From Massilia horti (GTDB lineage Bacteria > Pseudomonadota > Gammaproteobacteria > Burkholderiales > Burkholderiaceae_D), in NCBI RefSeq assembly GCF_004614195.1, contig NZ_SPUM01000145.1:1-45376 (forward strand): 45,376 nucleotides of DNA, in the 5' to 3' direction. The notes under the pieces were generated by a model that did no database searches, was not told the DNA's origin, and saw nothing but the letters and a program-made list of their open reading frames with translations. Positions 19,301 through 27,069 of this stretch are shown piece after piece. Positions within the stretch are counted from its first letter, which is position 1, and every line of letters begins with the position of its first letter. The position numbers and the translations under genes are program-made.

Positions 19301-19502
19301 CGAGCGGCAGCGCGACCGAGGACGCCATCGTCTCCGGGCTTGCGCCCGGCAGGTTGGCGTTGACGTTGATGACCGGGGTGTTATAGCTGGGGAGCGCCGC
19401 GACCGGGATGTGGAAGTAGGCCAGCACGCCGACCAGCACCAGGCTGATCGACAGCAGCACCACCATCACCGGGCGGCGGATGCACAGTTCGGACAGGTTC
19501 AT
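16368..19502 (-). CDS. RND (HAE1/MdtB-MdtC-type) multidrug efflux permease
   Basis: The product has 1044 residues, the full RND length. The proton-coupled inner-membrane pump works with a periplasmic adaptor and an outer-membrane channel. The start (MNLSELCIRRPVMVVLLSIS) and the proton-relay acids in GLVVDDAIVVLENIV (Asp401, Asp402) are diagnostic. Two large periplasmic loops and twelve spans are present. The pattern is closest to MdtB/MdtC-like pumps; substrates cannot be read from the sequence. Its ATG overlaps the adaptor stop by 4 bp. No outer-membrane factor gene is present, so it probably uses a TolC-like channel encoded elsewhere. Confidence 0.94.
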   Translation of the reverse strand: MNLSELCIRRPVMVVLLSISLVLVGVLAYFHIPVAALPSYNTPVINVNANLPGASPETMASSVALPLEKAFSTIAGINLITSTSSLSNTSLTLEFDPSVDVNVAAIDVQAALLGAQRSLPQEMTDLPSYRKVNPADAPVLFMTMTSPSMNLSELNDYAENLVSPALSTLPGVAQVSVNGGKKFAVRVRAKTDLMNARNLTMDELATALRTANSNTPLGIIDGPNQTLTIKGNAQMQRAAEFADLIVATRNGEPVRLKDVAEVEDSYQSVKAYGSYNGERSIVLLVQRQPDANTVKVVDAVRHLLPRFQSQLPASIKINLVNDRSVSIREAIHDVNITLALTVSLVVLVIFLFLHRVAATFIPAVTMPISLLGALSLFYWLGYSLDNVSLLGITLAVGLVVDDAIVVLENIVRHMEMGKKTMRAALEGSREMGFTIVSISVSLVAVFIPIFFMPGVIGLLFHEFAVVVGLSILVSAAVSLTLVPMLSSRLLSAHDAHGHSGGGFVTRHFEAGFARLRDGYAKTLDMALAHRTVVLLIAVGTFVLTVVLYTTIPKGFFPEEDLGQIRVTVEASEDISSAALLALQEKVSSTIMADPAVQDVTSFTGGGNNGRMFLVLKPRSERPKMPQVLDRLRKATHKIAGVNVYMSPVQNLQLGGRQSKSRYQYTLQSVSGGDIGNWANEFLDRMKSNPLFRDVTSDSQNKGLQASLDIDRDKANLLGVQMSDVRSALYAAFGERQVSTIYSTAASYYVILEAATADRQFDEALSRISVRSKTGQLVRLSSIATVKRTVGPLAVNHQGQLQAITLSFNLAPEVPLGDATAAIDQMGRDMKLPASIITKYGGDAAVFQDSQSSQLILIIAAVGVIYVLLGVLYESFIHPLTILAGLPSAAVGALLTLRLFGLDLTMIAIIGILMLIGIVKKNAIMMIDFALDAQRNQGMTPAKAIREACVLRFRPILMTTLAALMGALPIALGMGAGAELRQPLGLAVCGGLIFSQVITLYITPVIYLFLDRYSGSGPMSDEQLAQAEQAHEHKELARARTIRVA

Positions 19503-20734
19503 GCGGCCGCGCCCTTCCCGCCCCTGGCGCCGCCAGGTTTGCCGCCACGCTTGCCTGCACCGCCGCCGTGCTTGCCTTCGCCATCGCCGGCGCCGGCCAG
19601 GCGCACCTTGCCGCCGGGGCGCAGGTTCTGCTTGCCCTCGGTGACGATCGTCTCGCCCCCAGCCAGGCCGGTGACCGCGGCGCTGGGGCCGAACGCGTGC
19701 ACCTTCTCGACCGGCGCCAGGCGCGCGGTGTGGTCAGCCTCGACCACGTACACGTAAGTGCCCTTGGCGTTGATGATGATCGCGTTTTGCGGGATCACCA
19801 CCGCATCCTTCAGGGTGCTCACCGTGACACGAGCGTTGACGTACTGGCCCGGCCACAGGCTGGTGTCGGCATTGGCAAACTGGGCCTTCACGCGGATCAT
19901 GCCGGAAGCCGGGTCGACCGCGTTGTCCACGAAACTGAGCTGGCCGGTCGCCGGTTGGCCATCGGCGCCGGCGCGCGCCTCGACTTCGACCTTGCCGCGC
20001 TTTTGCGCCGCCAGCAGCGCCGACAGCGACGATTCAGGCAGCGTGAACGCGACGTCGATCGGGTCGAGCTGGGTGATCGTGGTGAGCGAAGTGGACATCT
20101 GTACCAGGCTGCCCGGGTAGACGTTGATCGCGCCCACGCGGCCGCTCATCGGTGCGGAAATCGCGGTGTAGCTGGTAGCGACAATGCTGGCCTGGGCGGC
20201 CGCCATGTCGGACTTGAGCACGGCGCGCGCGGCATCGACCTGGCTCTTCAGGCTGTCGACCGCGCTCTGGGCGATGAACTTTTGCGCGAACAGTTCCTGG
20301 CTGCGCTTGTACTGGCGCTCGAGATCGGCCAGCGTGGCCTGGTCGCGCGCTACCTGCGCCTGGGCCTTTTCAAGGTTGGCGCGGTCCGCGCGATCATCCA
20401 GCGTGAACATCAGCTGGCCCGCCTTGACGAACTGGCCTTCCTTGATGTGGACCGCACGGATGGTGCTGGTCGTCTGCGGACGCAGATCGACGGTACGGAT
20501 CGGCGTCACGGTGCCGTTGGCGATCACCACCACCGGCACATCCTGGCGAACCGGCGTCACCACGTTGACCACGGTCGGACCCTGCGCCCCCCTGCCTCCC
20601 TTGCCGCCACCACCACCGCCGCCGCCACCGGCCCGGGCCTCGGCTGGCGTGCCGCTACCGTGATTGAAATACCATGCTGCGGCGCCGGCGAGCACGATCA
20701 CGCCGACGATAAGTCCCACACTATTCTTCTTCAT
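19499..20734 (-). CDS. RND efflux periplasmic adaptor (MdtA-like membrane fusion protein)
   Basis: The product has 411 residues. It is anchored by an N-terminal span (VGLIVGVIVLAGAAAWYF), followed by a run of nine glycines and a Lys/Gly linker. Then come the lipoyl/barrel-sandwich and helical hairpin domains (RPQTTSTIRAVHIKEGQFVKAG; LEKAQAQVARDQATLADLERQ) and the beta-barrel. The tail is again Gly/Lys-rich (GGGAGKRGGKPGGARGGKG), which is unusual and probably disordered. It overlaps the permease start by 4 bp and lies 109 bp downstream of the sensor kinase on the same strand. Regulation by that two-component system is inferred from position. Confidence 0.93.
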   Translation of the reverse strand: MKKNSVGLIVGVIVLAGAAAWYFNHGSGTPAEARAGGGGGGGGGKGGRGAQGPTVVNVVTPVRQDVPVVVIANGTVTPIRTVDLRPQTTSTIRAVHIKEGQFVKAGQLMFTLDDRADRANLEKAQAQVARDQATLADLERQYKRSQELFAQKFIAQSAVDSLKSQVDAARAVLKSDMAAAQASIVATSYTAISAPMSGRVGAINVYPGSLVQMSTSLTTITQLDPIDVAFTLPESSLSALLAAQKRGKVEVEARAGADGQPATGQLSFVDNAVDPASGMIRVKAQFANADTSLWPGQYVNARVTVSTLKDAVVIPQNAIIINAKGTYVYVVEADHTARLAPVEKVHAFGPSAAVTGLAGGETIVTEGKQNLRPGGKVRLAGAGDGEGKHGGGAGKRGGKPGGARGGKGAAA

Positions 20735-20843
20735 TCTGATCCCTGGCCGCTTTGCCGCGGCTTATTCATTACGTATCGGATGCTTCCACGCTGTCCAGGC
20801 CGCGTGGTCCGACATTGTCGCACACGTATGTTTCGCTAAAGTG

Positions 20844-22202
20844 TCATTTTCGCGAGTAATACTCAGGCAGCATCAGCGTGACTTCCAGCCCGCCCTCGGG
20901 ATGGTTGAGCAAGGTGATGCTGCCGCCGTGCTGTTCGGCGATATTGCGCGCAATCGTCAGTCCCAGGCCGGTACCGCCGGACTCGCGCGAGCGCGAGGTC
21001 TCCACCCGGTAGAACGGTTCGAACACGCGCGCCAGCTCGTTATCCGGGATGCCAGGGCCGGCGTCGCGGATGCGGATGCGGGCCGCGCCGCCCATACGGT
21101 CGACCGTCACGTGCGCTTCGCGTCCGTATTTGACGGCGTTGTCGATCAGGTTCCCAAGGCAGCGCCGCAGGTCCATCGGCCGGCCCAGCACCGCCATGCC
21201 GGCATGCCCGCTCAAGGTCGCGTTCTGGCCGGCGTCGATGGCGTCGGAGCACACCGAATCGAGCAGCGAATCGAGGTCGAGCATCTGCATGGTTTCGGTG
21301 GTGTCCATGCTGCGCGCCAGGTCCAGGCCCTCGCGCACCATCGCCTGCATTGCCGACAGGTCGCCGATCAGGCGCTGCTGCAGCTCGGGGTCGGATACCT
21401 TCTCCAGGCGCAGGCGGATGCGAGTGAGCGGTGTCTGCAGGTCGTGCGTGATCGCGGCCAGCATCTGCGTGCGCTGCAGGATGTACGTGCGGATGCGCGC
21501 CTGCATCGCGTTGAACGCGGCGCTGGCCTGGCGGATCTCGCTGACCCCGGTCAGCTCGAGCGGCGCGTGGTTGATGTCGTTGCCCAGGTCCTTGGCGGCC
21601 TGCGCCAGCTGCTTGAGCGGCCGGGTGGTCATGCGTGCAACCAGGTAGGCGAGGAAGGCAATACTGACCAGGAACAGCGCGATCACGGCCTGGTAGTTGC
21701 CCTGCGGCGGAGCCAGGTTGGCGCGCGGCGGCAGCAACGACAGGCGCACCTCCTCGCCATCGCGCAGGCGCACGTTCAGGCTCTCGCACGAACCACGCCA
21801 GCGCAGGCTCATGAGGCCGAACAGCACCGGCTGGTGGGCCGGGCCTTCGCACGCGGCCGGACGCTGGCTCGACGATTCGATCGTATAGGCCTTGCCCAGG
21901 CGCGCGGCCAGGGCAGCGGCGAACTCGCTCTGCGACCCCTTCGGCAGCGCTGCGCCCAGCTCGATCTTCAGGCCCGGGCGGCTGGCCACGGCCAGGTAGG
22001 CCTGGCGCGCGGAGACCGGCACGATCTCGGTGGCCATGATGATCTGTTCGGCGCGCTCGAGCATGTGCTGGTCGCGCGAATCCTCCATGGCGCGCTGGCG
22101 CTCCGCATCGGCCAGCACCTGGGTCAGCGCGGCCGTGATCAGGATCCCCAGCAGCAGGGTGACGAACACGCGGCCCGTCATCGAGCCGAGGAAAGCTTTC
22201 AC
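20844..22202 (-). CDS. Sensor histidine kinase (EnvZ-like, HAMP type)
   Basis: The product has 452 residues. Two spans (about 9-31 and 171-190) flank a periplasmic sensor region of about 140 residues with two cysteines (AACEGPAH and GSCESLNV) that could form a disulfide. A HAMP domain follows, then the H box ITHDLQTPLTRIRLRLE (phosphorylated His253). The catalytic domain has N box GNLIDNAVKYG, G1 DAGPGIP and G2 GGTGLGLTIA. The GTG start at 22202 overlaps the regulator stop (GTGA), implying coupling; the frame remains open upstream inside the regulator gene, but that is not coding. An internal ATG at 22181 is an alternative start. Confidence 0.94.
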   Translation of the reverse strand: MKAFLGSMTGRVFVTLLLGILITAALTQVLADAERQRAMEDSRDQHMLERAEQIIMATEIVPVSARQAYLAVASRPGLKIELGAALPKGSQSEFAAALAARLGKAYTIESSSQRPAACEGPAHQPVLFGLMSLRWRGSCESLNVRLRDGEEVRLSLLPPRANLAPPQGNYQAVIALFLVSIAFLAYLVARMTTRPLKQLAQAAKDLGNDINHAPLELTGVSEIRQASAAFNAMQARIRTYILQRTQMLAAITHDLQTPLTRIRLRLEKVSDPELQQRLIGDLSAMQAMVREGLDLARSMDTTETMQMLDLDSLLDSVCSDAIDAGQNATLSGHAGMAVLGRPMDLRRCLGNLIDNAVKYGREAHVTVDRMGGAARIRIRDAGPGIPDNELARVFEPFYRVETSRSRESGGTGLGLTIARNIAEQHGGSITLLNHPEGGLEVTLMLPEYYSRK

Positions 22203-22927
22203 GCGGCAGGCTCCACCGTTACCTGGCCGGCCAGCACATAGCCACCGTTGCGGACAGTTTTGATAATTTGCGGCATGCGCGCGTCCTCGCCCAGCTTCTG
22301 GCGCAGGCGGCTGATCTGGATGTCGATCGAGCGGTCGAACGGGTCGGCGTCCCGCCCCTGGGTGAGATTGAGCAACTGGTCGCGGTTGAGCACGCGGTTG
22401 GGGTGCTCGAGGAACACGCGCAGCAGGCGGAATTCGGCGCCCGACAGCATGATCACCACGCCGTCCGGATTGACCAGGTGGCGTGCGGTCAGGTCCAGCG
22501 TCCAGCCCGTGAAGCGCATCCGTTGCACGTTCTCCGAGGGGGCGTTGGAGGGCATCGCATGCGAACGGCGCAGCACGCTGCGCACGCGCGCCAGCAGCTC
22601 GCGCGGCTCGAACGGCTTGGGCAGGTAGTCGTCGGCCCCCATCTCCAGCCCCAGGATGCGGTCGAGCGGTTCGCCCCGGGCGGTAAGCATGATCACCGGC
22701 AGGGTCGAGTGCGCGCGCAGCTTGCGGCACAGGGTCAGGCCGTCGTCGCCGGGCAGGTTCAGGTCAAGCACGATCAGGTCGGGGCGTGCCTCGTCGAGCG
22801 CCTTCCACATGGCGCTGCCGTCGGCCGCCGCCAGGGTGCGGTAGCCGTTCGATTCAAGATAGTCGGCAAGCAGCGAGCGGATGTCGCGGTCGTCGTCGAC
22901 GATCAGAATAGTAGAAGGAGTGTCCAT
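22199..22927 (-). CDS. OmpR/PhoB-family response regulator
   Basis: The product has 242 residues. The receiver domain has the acidic pocket VDDDRD, phosphorylation site Asp55 in LIVLDLNLPGDDG and the Lys of LPKPFEPRELLARV. The C-terminal winged helix (GAEFRLLRVFLEHPNRVLNRDQLLNL, RSIDIQISRLRQKLGED) binds DNA as a dimer on direct repeats. It leads a same-strand run with the kinase and the RND genes. Candidate binding sites lie just upstream, between it and the divergent Spy-like gene. Confidence 0.95.
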   Translation of the reverse strand: MDTPSTILIVDDDRDIRSLLADYLESNGYRTLAAADGSAMWKALDEARPDLIVLDLNLPGDDGLTLCRKLRAHSTLPVIMLTARGEPLDRILGLEMGADDYLPKPFEPRELLARVRSVLRRSHAMPSNAPSENVQRMRFTGWTLDLTARHLVNPDGVVIMLSGAEFRLLRVFLEHPNRVLNRDQLLNLTQGRDADPFDRSIDIQISRLRQKLGEDARMPQIIKTVRNGGYVLAGQVTVEPAA

Positions 22928-22967
22928 ACCTTAATTATCCTTACTTACAGACGCGCTGAACAACCAG

Positions 22968-23018
22968 TTTGTATCGGCATGTATAACGGCTGGTGGACGA
23001 TACAAATTGATACAAAGT
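22968..23018. promoter_or_regulatory. Candidate response-regulator operator (GATACAAA repeats)
   Basis: The regulator/Spy-like divergent region holds two direct copies, GATACAAATTGATACAAA, 10 bp apart (22999-23016), plus an inverted copy TTTGTATC at 22968-22975. Direct repeats one helical turn apart are the usual sites for OmpR-family dimers. Assignment to the adjacent regulator is inferred from position. Confidence 0.5.
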
Positions 23019-23149
23019 CTACGGCACGGGACACGCGTCCGATACACTGGCGCGACATGATGAACATGTGCACAGCAGTCGGATGCACGCCCACCACAAC
23101 CCGGGCGCCCGGCGACGGGCCCCGTATTTGACACGGAAAAGGACGACAA

Positions 23150-23644
23150 ATGAATACCTTACGCAAGCAGATTCTGATCGGCCTGGCAGCCCTGTCGATG
23201 GGCACGACCGCGGTCGGCGCAATGGCGCAGACCCAGCCGCAGCCGCAAGAAGGACGCCACGGCCACGCCATGACGATGGAGCAGCGCCAGGCCAAGATGG
23301 CCGAGATGTGGCAAAAGCACGTGACCAAGCTGCATGACTCGCTCAAGCTCACCAGCGCCCAGGAGCCGGCCTGGAACACCTTCGTGAACGCGATCAAGCC
23401 GCAGCCGATGGCCAAGCCAGATCGCGCCGCCTGGGCCGCCCTGACGGCTCCGCAGCGGATGGAGAAGATGATCGCGATGTCCAAGGAGCGCACCACGCGC
23501 ATGGAATCGCATCTGGCGGCGCTGAACACCTTCTACAATCAGCTCACGCCCGAGCAGAAGAAAACCTTCGACCAGCAGACGCTGCGCAGCACCTGGGAAG
23601 GTGAACACGGCGGCTACGGCGAACACGGCATGAAGAAGGGCTGA
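23150..23644 (+). CDS. Spy/CpxP-family periplasmic chaperone-like protein
   Basis: The product has 164 residues. A signal peptide ends near GAMAQ. The mature part is helical, basic and Met/His-rich, with two LTxxQ motifs (LTSAQEPAWNTF and LTPEQKKTF), the hallmark of the Spy/CpxP family. Spy is an ATP-independent periplasmic chaperone induced by envelope stress; CpxP damps the CpxA sensor. The C-terminus is Gly/His-rich (EGEHGGYGEHGMKKG), possibly metal-binding. It is divergent from a two-component/RND run, which suggests control by that regulator. Confidence 0.88.
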   Translation: MNTLRKQILIGLAALSMGTTAVGAMAQTQPQPQEGRHGHAMTMEQRQAKMAEMWQKHVTKLHDSLKLTSAQEPAWNTFVNAIKPQPMAKPDRAAWAALTAPQRMEKMIAMSKERTTRMESHLAALNTFYNQLTPEQKKTFDQQTLRSTWEGEHGGYGEHGMKKG

Positions 23645-23661
23645 GCAGGCCGGTAACGCAT

Positions 23662-23697
23662 GCGCCAGGGGACACCGCGTCCCTTGGCGCGCCTTTG
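23662..23697. terminator. Terminator between convergent spy-like and NTF2-like genes
   Basis: GCGCCAGGGGAC, a short loop and GTCCCTTGGCGC form a 12-bp stem with one mismatch, followed by GCCTTTG. It can serve the plus-strand gene at 23150-23644. Confidence 0.7.
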
Positions 23698-23715
23698 TGC
23701 CGGGCCCCTGCCCGG

Positions 23716-24132
23716 TCAATGGCGTCCGAGCGGCACCCGCAGCTTGTCTGGTTCAAAATATCCCCGCAAGCGCGCGATCTTGCCGTCGGGGTCGAATTCC
23801 AGCAGCGTGGCGCCGTCGTAGACGATCGGCTGGCCGTCCGGCCCGGTACCGTCCGAGTGCCAGAACAGCCCGGCAGTGTGATCGCCGCAGGTGATTTCGC
23901 CGAACTCGGAATGCACGGTGCCAAAGGTGCCGCGATAGGCGCGCCAGAAAGCCTTGATCTCGTCCCGTCCCACGCGTTCGCGCCCCAGCTGTTCGAGGAA
24001 GGGGTTGGTCAGCGAGGCGTCCTCCGCAAACATCTCCGCGATGCCATCGATCGCCGCTGGCTCGCCCTGCTCAAGCCGCTGCAGTTGGCCGATGAAGTGT
24101 TGGGCAGTATTCCTGACCTGCTCCTGGCTCAT
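23716..24132 (-). CDS. NTF2-like (SnoaL-fold) protein
   Basis: The product has 138 residues. Its pattern fits the NTF2/SnoaL cone fold: an N-terminal helix (VRNTAQHFIGQLQRLEQGE), then MFAEDASLTNPFLEQLGRERVGRDEIKAFW and an antiparallel sheet ending in GATLLEFDPDGKIARLRGYFEPDKL. Such proteins bind small hydrophobic ligands or act as isomerases or hydrolases; no specific function can be assigned. It lies downstream of dsbD on the same strand, separated by 137 bp containing a REP sequence. Confidence 0.82.
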   Translation of the reverse strand: MSQEQVRNTAQHFIGQLQRLEQGEPAAIDGIAEMFAEDASLTNPFLEQLGRERVGRDEIKAFWRAYRGTFGTVHSEFGEITCGDHTAGLFWHSDGTGPDGQPIVYDGATLLEFDPDGKIARLRGYFEPDKLRVPLGRH

Positions 24133-24198
24133 GCTTTCCTCCGGCGGTGGCGGTGCTCTGTCTGATCCTGTGCGCCGCTGGAAGTTCGAGCCGGTTTT

Positions 24199-24229
24199 GC
24201 AGGGTGGGCGGGTTTCCCGCCCACCCTAC
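24199..24229. repeat. GTAG-type REP hairpin, copy B1
   Basis: Read on the minus strand it starts GTAGGGTGGGCGGG, then AAA, then CCCGCCCACCCTGC: one hairpin with a GTAG foot. The same hairpin begins the larger element at 44486-44610. It lies in the gap between dsbD and the NTF2-like gene. Confidence 0.75.
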
Positions 24230-24269
24230 GCGGCCAAGCTAACGATGACAGCGCCTTTTGAAACGGCCG

Positions 24270-26138
24270 CTACGGCAGCCGCGCGAGCGAGCGCATGAAC
24301 TTGGTAGCGTCCTGGTAGCCGATCACGCGGCTGTCCGGGATTTCGCGCCCGTCCCGGTCGAACATGATGATGCCCGGTGGCCCAAACAAACCGAAGCGCT
24401 TGAGCATGGCCTGGTCGTGCGCGTCGTTGGCGGTCACGTCCACCTGCAACAGTAGCGTGCCCGCCAACTTTTCCTTGACCGCCGGGTCGACGAAGGTCAG
24501 CTTTTCCATTTCCTTGCATGAGACGCACCAGTCAGCGTAAAAGTCCAGCAGCGCGGTCTTGCCGCCGCTGGCTGCGAGCGCCGCGTCGAGCTGGTCGACA
24601 GTCTTGATGCGGGTGAAGGCCAGCGCCTGCTGCTGCCCGCCACGCAGGTGCGCCAGCGGCGCCAGCGCGTCGCGGCCACCGCTGGCCACGCCGGCCAGCT
24701 GCATTGCGCCCAGCACGGCGCAAGCGGCTCCCAGGGCCATCCCAGCCCATTGTCCCCGTGCGCACAGCAGGTAGAAGCCGTAGCCAAGCAGGAGCGCGGC
24801 CCACAGCAACATCTGCGCCACCGCCGGCAGCACCGGCGACACCATCCACACCGCCATCGCCAGCATCAGCACGCCGAAGAAGCGCTTGACCGCGTCCATC
24901 CAGGCGCCGGCGCGCGGCAGCAGCGACCCGGCCGACACGCCGACCAGCAGCAGCGGAATGCTCATTCCGATCGCCATCGAGAACAGCGCCACGCCGCCGA
25001 TCAGCACGTCGCGCGTCTGGCTGATGTAGACCAGCGCACCTGCCAGTGGAGCCGCCACGCAGGGCCCGACGATCAGCGCCGAGATCGCGCCCATCGCGAA
25101 CACGCCGGCAAGCTTGCCCGAAGCCTGACGGCCCGAGGCGCTGGCCAGGCGCGACTGCAGCGCGGCCGGCACCTGCAGCTGGTACACGCCGAACATCGAC
25201 AGCGACATCGCCACAATCAAAAGCGCGAACGCGCCCAGCACCCACGGGTTCTGCAATGTGGCCGCCAAACCCTGGCCGAGCAGGCCCGCGGCCACACCCA
25301 AAGCCGTGTAGACGATCGCCATGCCGAGCGAGTAGGTGAGCGACAGGACGAAGCCGCGTGCGCGCTTGACCTTCCCTTCGCCCACAATGATCGAAGACAG
25401 GATCGGAACCATCGGCAGCACGCAGGGCGTGAACGCCAGGCCCAGGCCAAGCAGCACGAAGGCCGGCACGATCGCCAGCAGGCGCCCGCCATGCAGCAGC
25501 GAGGCGATGCCCGACAGCTCAGAATCAGCCTGGGCTGGCGCGGCGGCCGGCGGCGCTGATGGGGCGGATTCGGTGGCGGGGCCGGCGGCCGGCGGCATGT
25601 CCACGGCAGGCGCCTCGCCCAACGCGCCGGACTGGAACGGCAGAGGTTTGCCGCCGACCGGAACACTCATCTGCGGAGTCGGGCCAACCGAACCGTTATC
25701 GGCGACCAGCCGGGCCTGCGCCTGCTGCGGCGGATAGCACAGCCCCTTGTCGGCGCAGCCCTGACCGGTGGCGGTCAGCATGAACGGACCAGCGCCCTCG
25801 ACGGGAATGCGGATCGTGACGTTGCCGTGATAGGTTTCGACCTCTTTCTGGAAGGTCTCGTCGAACTTGACCTTGCCCGACGGGATCTGCGGTTCGCCCA
25901 ATTTGGCGCCATCGGCGCTGAACTTGAAGCGTTCGCGGTACATGTAGTAGCCATCGGCGATGTCGTAGCTGACCACGATGGTCTTCAAGCCGTCCATGTG
26001 GGCCGAGAACTTGAAGGCCTGCTCGGGGGCGAGGAAATCGTCATCCGCGCGCGCAGCCAGCGGCGCGCACAGGCATGCCAATGCGACAAACAACAGCGCC
26101 AGGCGGCGCAACAGTGAAATGGACAGGAGATTGGTCAT
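24270..26138 (-). CDS. dsbD: DsbD, thiol:disulfide interchange protein
   Basis: The product has 622 residues. DsbD moves electrons from cytoplasmic thioredoxin across the membrane to periplasmic thiols (DsbC, cytochrome c maturation). A signal peptide ends near LAARA. The N-terminal alpha domain has Cys128 and Cys134 (GQGCADKGLCYPP). The membrane domain carries FTPCVLPMVPIL and GPCVAAPLAGAL, whose cysteines form the transmembrane pair. The C-terminal thioredoxin domain has CVSC (Cys538, Cys541). The frame is open upstream, but ATG 26138 gives a normal signal peptide. It likely supports the cytochrome c system in this window. Confidence 0.96.
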   Translation of the reverse strand: MTNLLSISLLRRLALLFVALACLCAPLAARADDDFLAPEQAFKFSAHMDGLKTIVVSYDIADGYYMYRERFKFSADGAKLGEPQIPSGKVKFDETFQKEVETYHGNVTIRIPVEGAGPFMLTATGQGCADKGLCYPPQQAQARLVADNGSVGPTPQMSVPVGGKPLPFQSGALGEAPAVDMPPAAGPATESAPSAPPAAAPAQADSELSGIASLLHGGRLLAIVPAFVLLGLGLAFTPCVLPMVPILSSIIVGEGKVKRARGFVLSLTYSLGMAIVYTALGVAAGLLGQGLAATLQNPWVLGAFALLIVAMSLSMFGVYQLQVPAALQSRLASASGRQASGKLAGVFAMGAISALIVGPCVAAPLAGALVYISQTRDVLIGGVALFSMAIGMSIPLLLVGVSAGSLLPRAGAWMDAVKRFFGVLMLAMAVWMVSPVLPAVAQMLLWAALLLGYGFYLLCARGQWAGMALGAACAVLGAMQLAGVASGGRDALAPLAHLRGGQQQALAFTRIKTVDQLDAALAASGGKTALLDFYADWCVSCKEMEKLTFVDPAVKEKLAGTLLLQVDVTANDAHDQAMLKRFGLFGPPGIIMFDRDGREIPDSRVIGYQDATKFMRSLARLP

Positions 26139-26237
26139 ATTTCCAGTGATCTTGAATCCGCACCGGAATGGTACCACCCGTACCGGATCGATGTGTGACC
26201 GTGCCGCAAGGTTCGTTCCACCGGCCTCGCCCGAGGC

Positions 26238-26354
26238 GTAGGGTGCGCACCTGTGCGCACGCGGTCACCGCATGCTGACTTGCGGCTGCTGCTCCACTAC
26301 GCTGCCTTCGCGAACCGCGTGCGCACTGGTCCTCGGCGGCCCCGCGCCCCCTAC
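26238..26354. repeat. GTAG-type REP pair, copy A3
   Basis: The outer ends match copies A1 and A2 (GTAGGGTGCGCACC... CCCTAC), but the body between them is inverted relative to those copies. The right end and the 11 bp after it (GAACTCCGATC) are shared with copy A2. The 321-bp gap between dsbD and rplQ otherwise holds only the rplQ terminator. Confidence 0.8.
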
Positions 26355-26410
26355 GAACTCCGATCCGTGTGCGCCAAAGAGCGCATCCGCCACCCTGGTC
26401 TGCGCAGCCG

Positions 26411-26441
26411 AAAAAAAACCAGGCACAAGGCCTGGTTTTTT
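26411..26441 (-). terminator. Rho-independent terminator after rplQ (end of alpha operon)
   Basis: On the minus strand, AAAAAACCAGGC, loop CTTGT and GCCTGGTTTTTTTT form a strong stem with a long T run. It begins 18 bp after the rplQ stop and is symmetric enough to work in both directions. Confidence 0.93.
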
Positions 26442-26459
26442 AGCGAACGCCGGGGTGAA

Positions 26460-26855
26460 TTACTCAGCGGTCGGTGCTTCGTCAGCTGCGGTCGGTTCCG
26501 GACGGTCGACCAGCTCGACGTAGGCCATCGGTGCATTGTCGCCAACGCGGAAGCCCATCTTCAGGATACGGATGTAGCCGCCATTGCGGTTAGCGTAGCG
26601 CGGGCCCAGTTCGGCGAACAGCTTGAGGACCATTTCGCGGTCGCGCAGGCGCGAGAATGCCAGGCGCTTGTTGGCCAGCGTGTCGGTCTTGCCCAGGGTC
26701 AGGATCGGCTCGATGACGCGACGCAGTTCCTTGGCTTTCGGCAGCGTGGTCTTGATGGCTTCATGACGCAGCAGCGAGACGGTCATGTTGCGCAGCATGG
26801 CCAGGCGGTGGGACGAAGTACGGTTCAGCTTGCGAAGGCCGTGACGGTGACGCAT
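26460..26855 (-). CDS. rplQ: 50S ribosomal protein L17
   Basis: The product has 131 residues and starts MRHRHGLRKLNRTSSHRLAM, the L17 signature. L17 binds 23S rRNA near the exit tunnel side of the large subunit. An upstream in-frame extension of 17 codons includes the ribosome binding site region and is not used. It is the last gene of the alpha operon. A 216-bp spacer with two strong hairpins separates it from rpoA. Confidence 0.98.
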   Translation of the reverse strand: MRHRHGLRKLNRTSSHRLAMLRNMTVSLLRHEAIKTTLPKAKELRRVIEPILTLGKTDTLANKRLAFSRLRDREMVLKLFAELGPRYANRNGGYIRILKMGFRVGDNAPMAYVELVDRPEPTAADEAPTAE

Positions 26856-26999
26856 GGTAGTTCCTTTCGAGTTTTTACATTCCAGTTCTTCGATCGACTC
26901 ATGCAAGCTGCTGCATGATCGCGGACCGGTTCAATGGTTTAAATTCCCTGCGCCGGATTGCGCGGGGCAGTACTGCAGTTGCACTTCCTGGTGTTACAT

Positions 27000-27033
27000 C
27001 CAAAAAGGATCTGGCTCTGCCAGTCCTTTTTGG
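27000..27033 (-). other. Hairpin in rpoA-rplQ spacer (distal)
   Basis: CCAAAAAGGA-CTGGC-AGA-GCCAG-A-TCCTTTTTGG forms about 15 bp of stem with one bulged base. It has terminator-like symmetry, but the T residues lie inside the stem. It may terminate, process or stabilise the rpoA mRNA. Confidence 0.75.
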
Positions 27034-27041
27034 CTAATTCC

Positions 27042-27069
27042 AACCGAAAGTAGGGTTGTACTTTCGGTT
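27042..27069 (-). other. Hairpin immediately after rpoA
   Basis: AACCGAAAGTA and TACTTTCGGTT form a perfect 11-bp stem with a 6-nt loop, starting 2 bp after the rpoA stop codon. There is no T run. With the next hairpin 8 bp on, this makes a tandem structured spacer. Confidence 0.75.

Noticed and set aside
16209..19757. A 1182-codon open frame on the plus strand, antisense to the RND permease and reaching the adaptor gene
   Set aside because: It is rich in Arg, His, Asp and Gln without domains, as expected from the complement of a high-GC gene; the minus strand has complete RND proteins.
20844..22730. A 628-codon frame seeming to fuse a regulator-like segment to the kinase
   Set aside because: The first 176 codons are the wrong frame of the response regulator gene; the kinase starts at GTG 22202.
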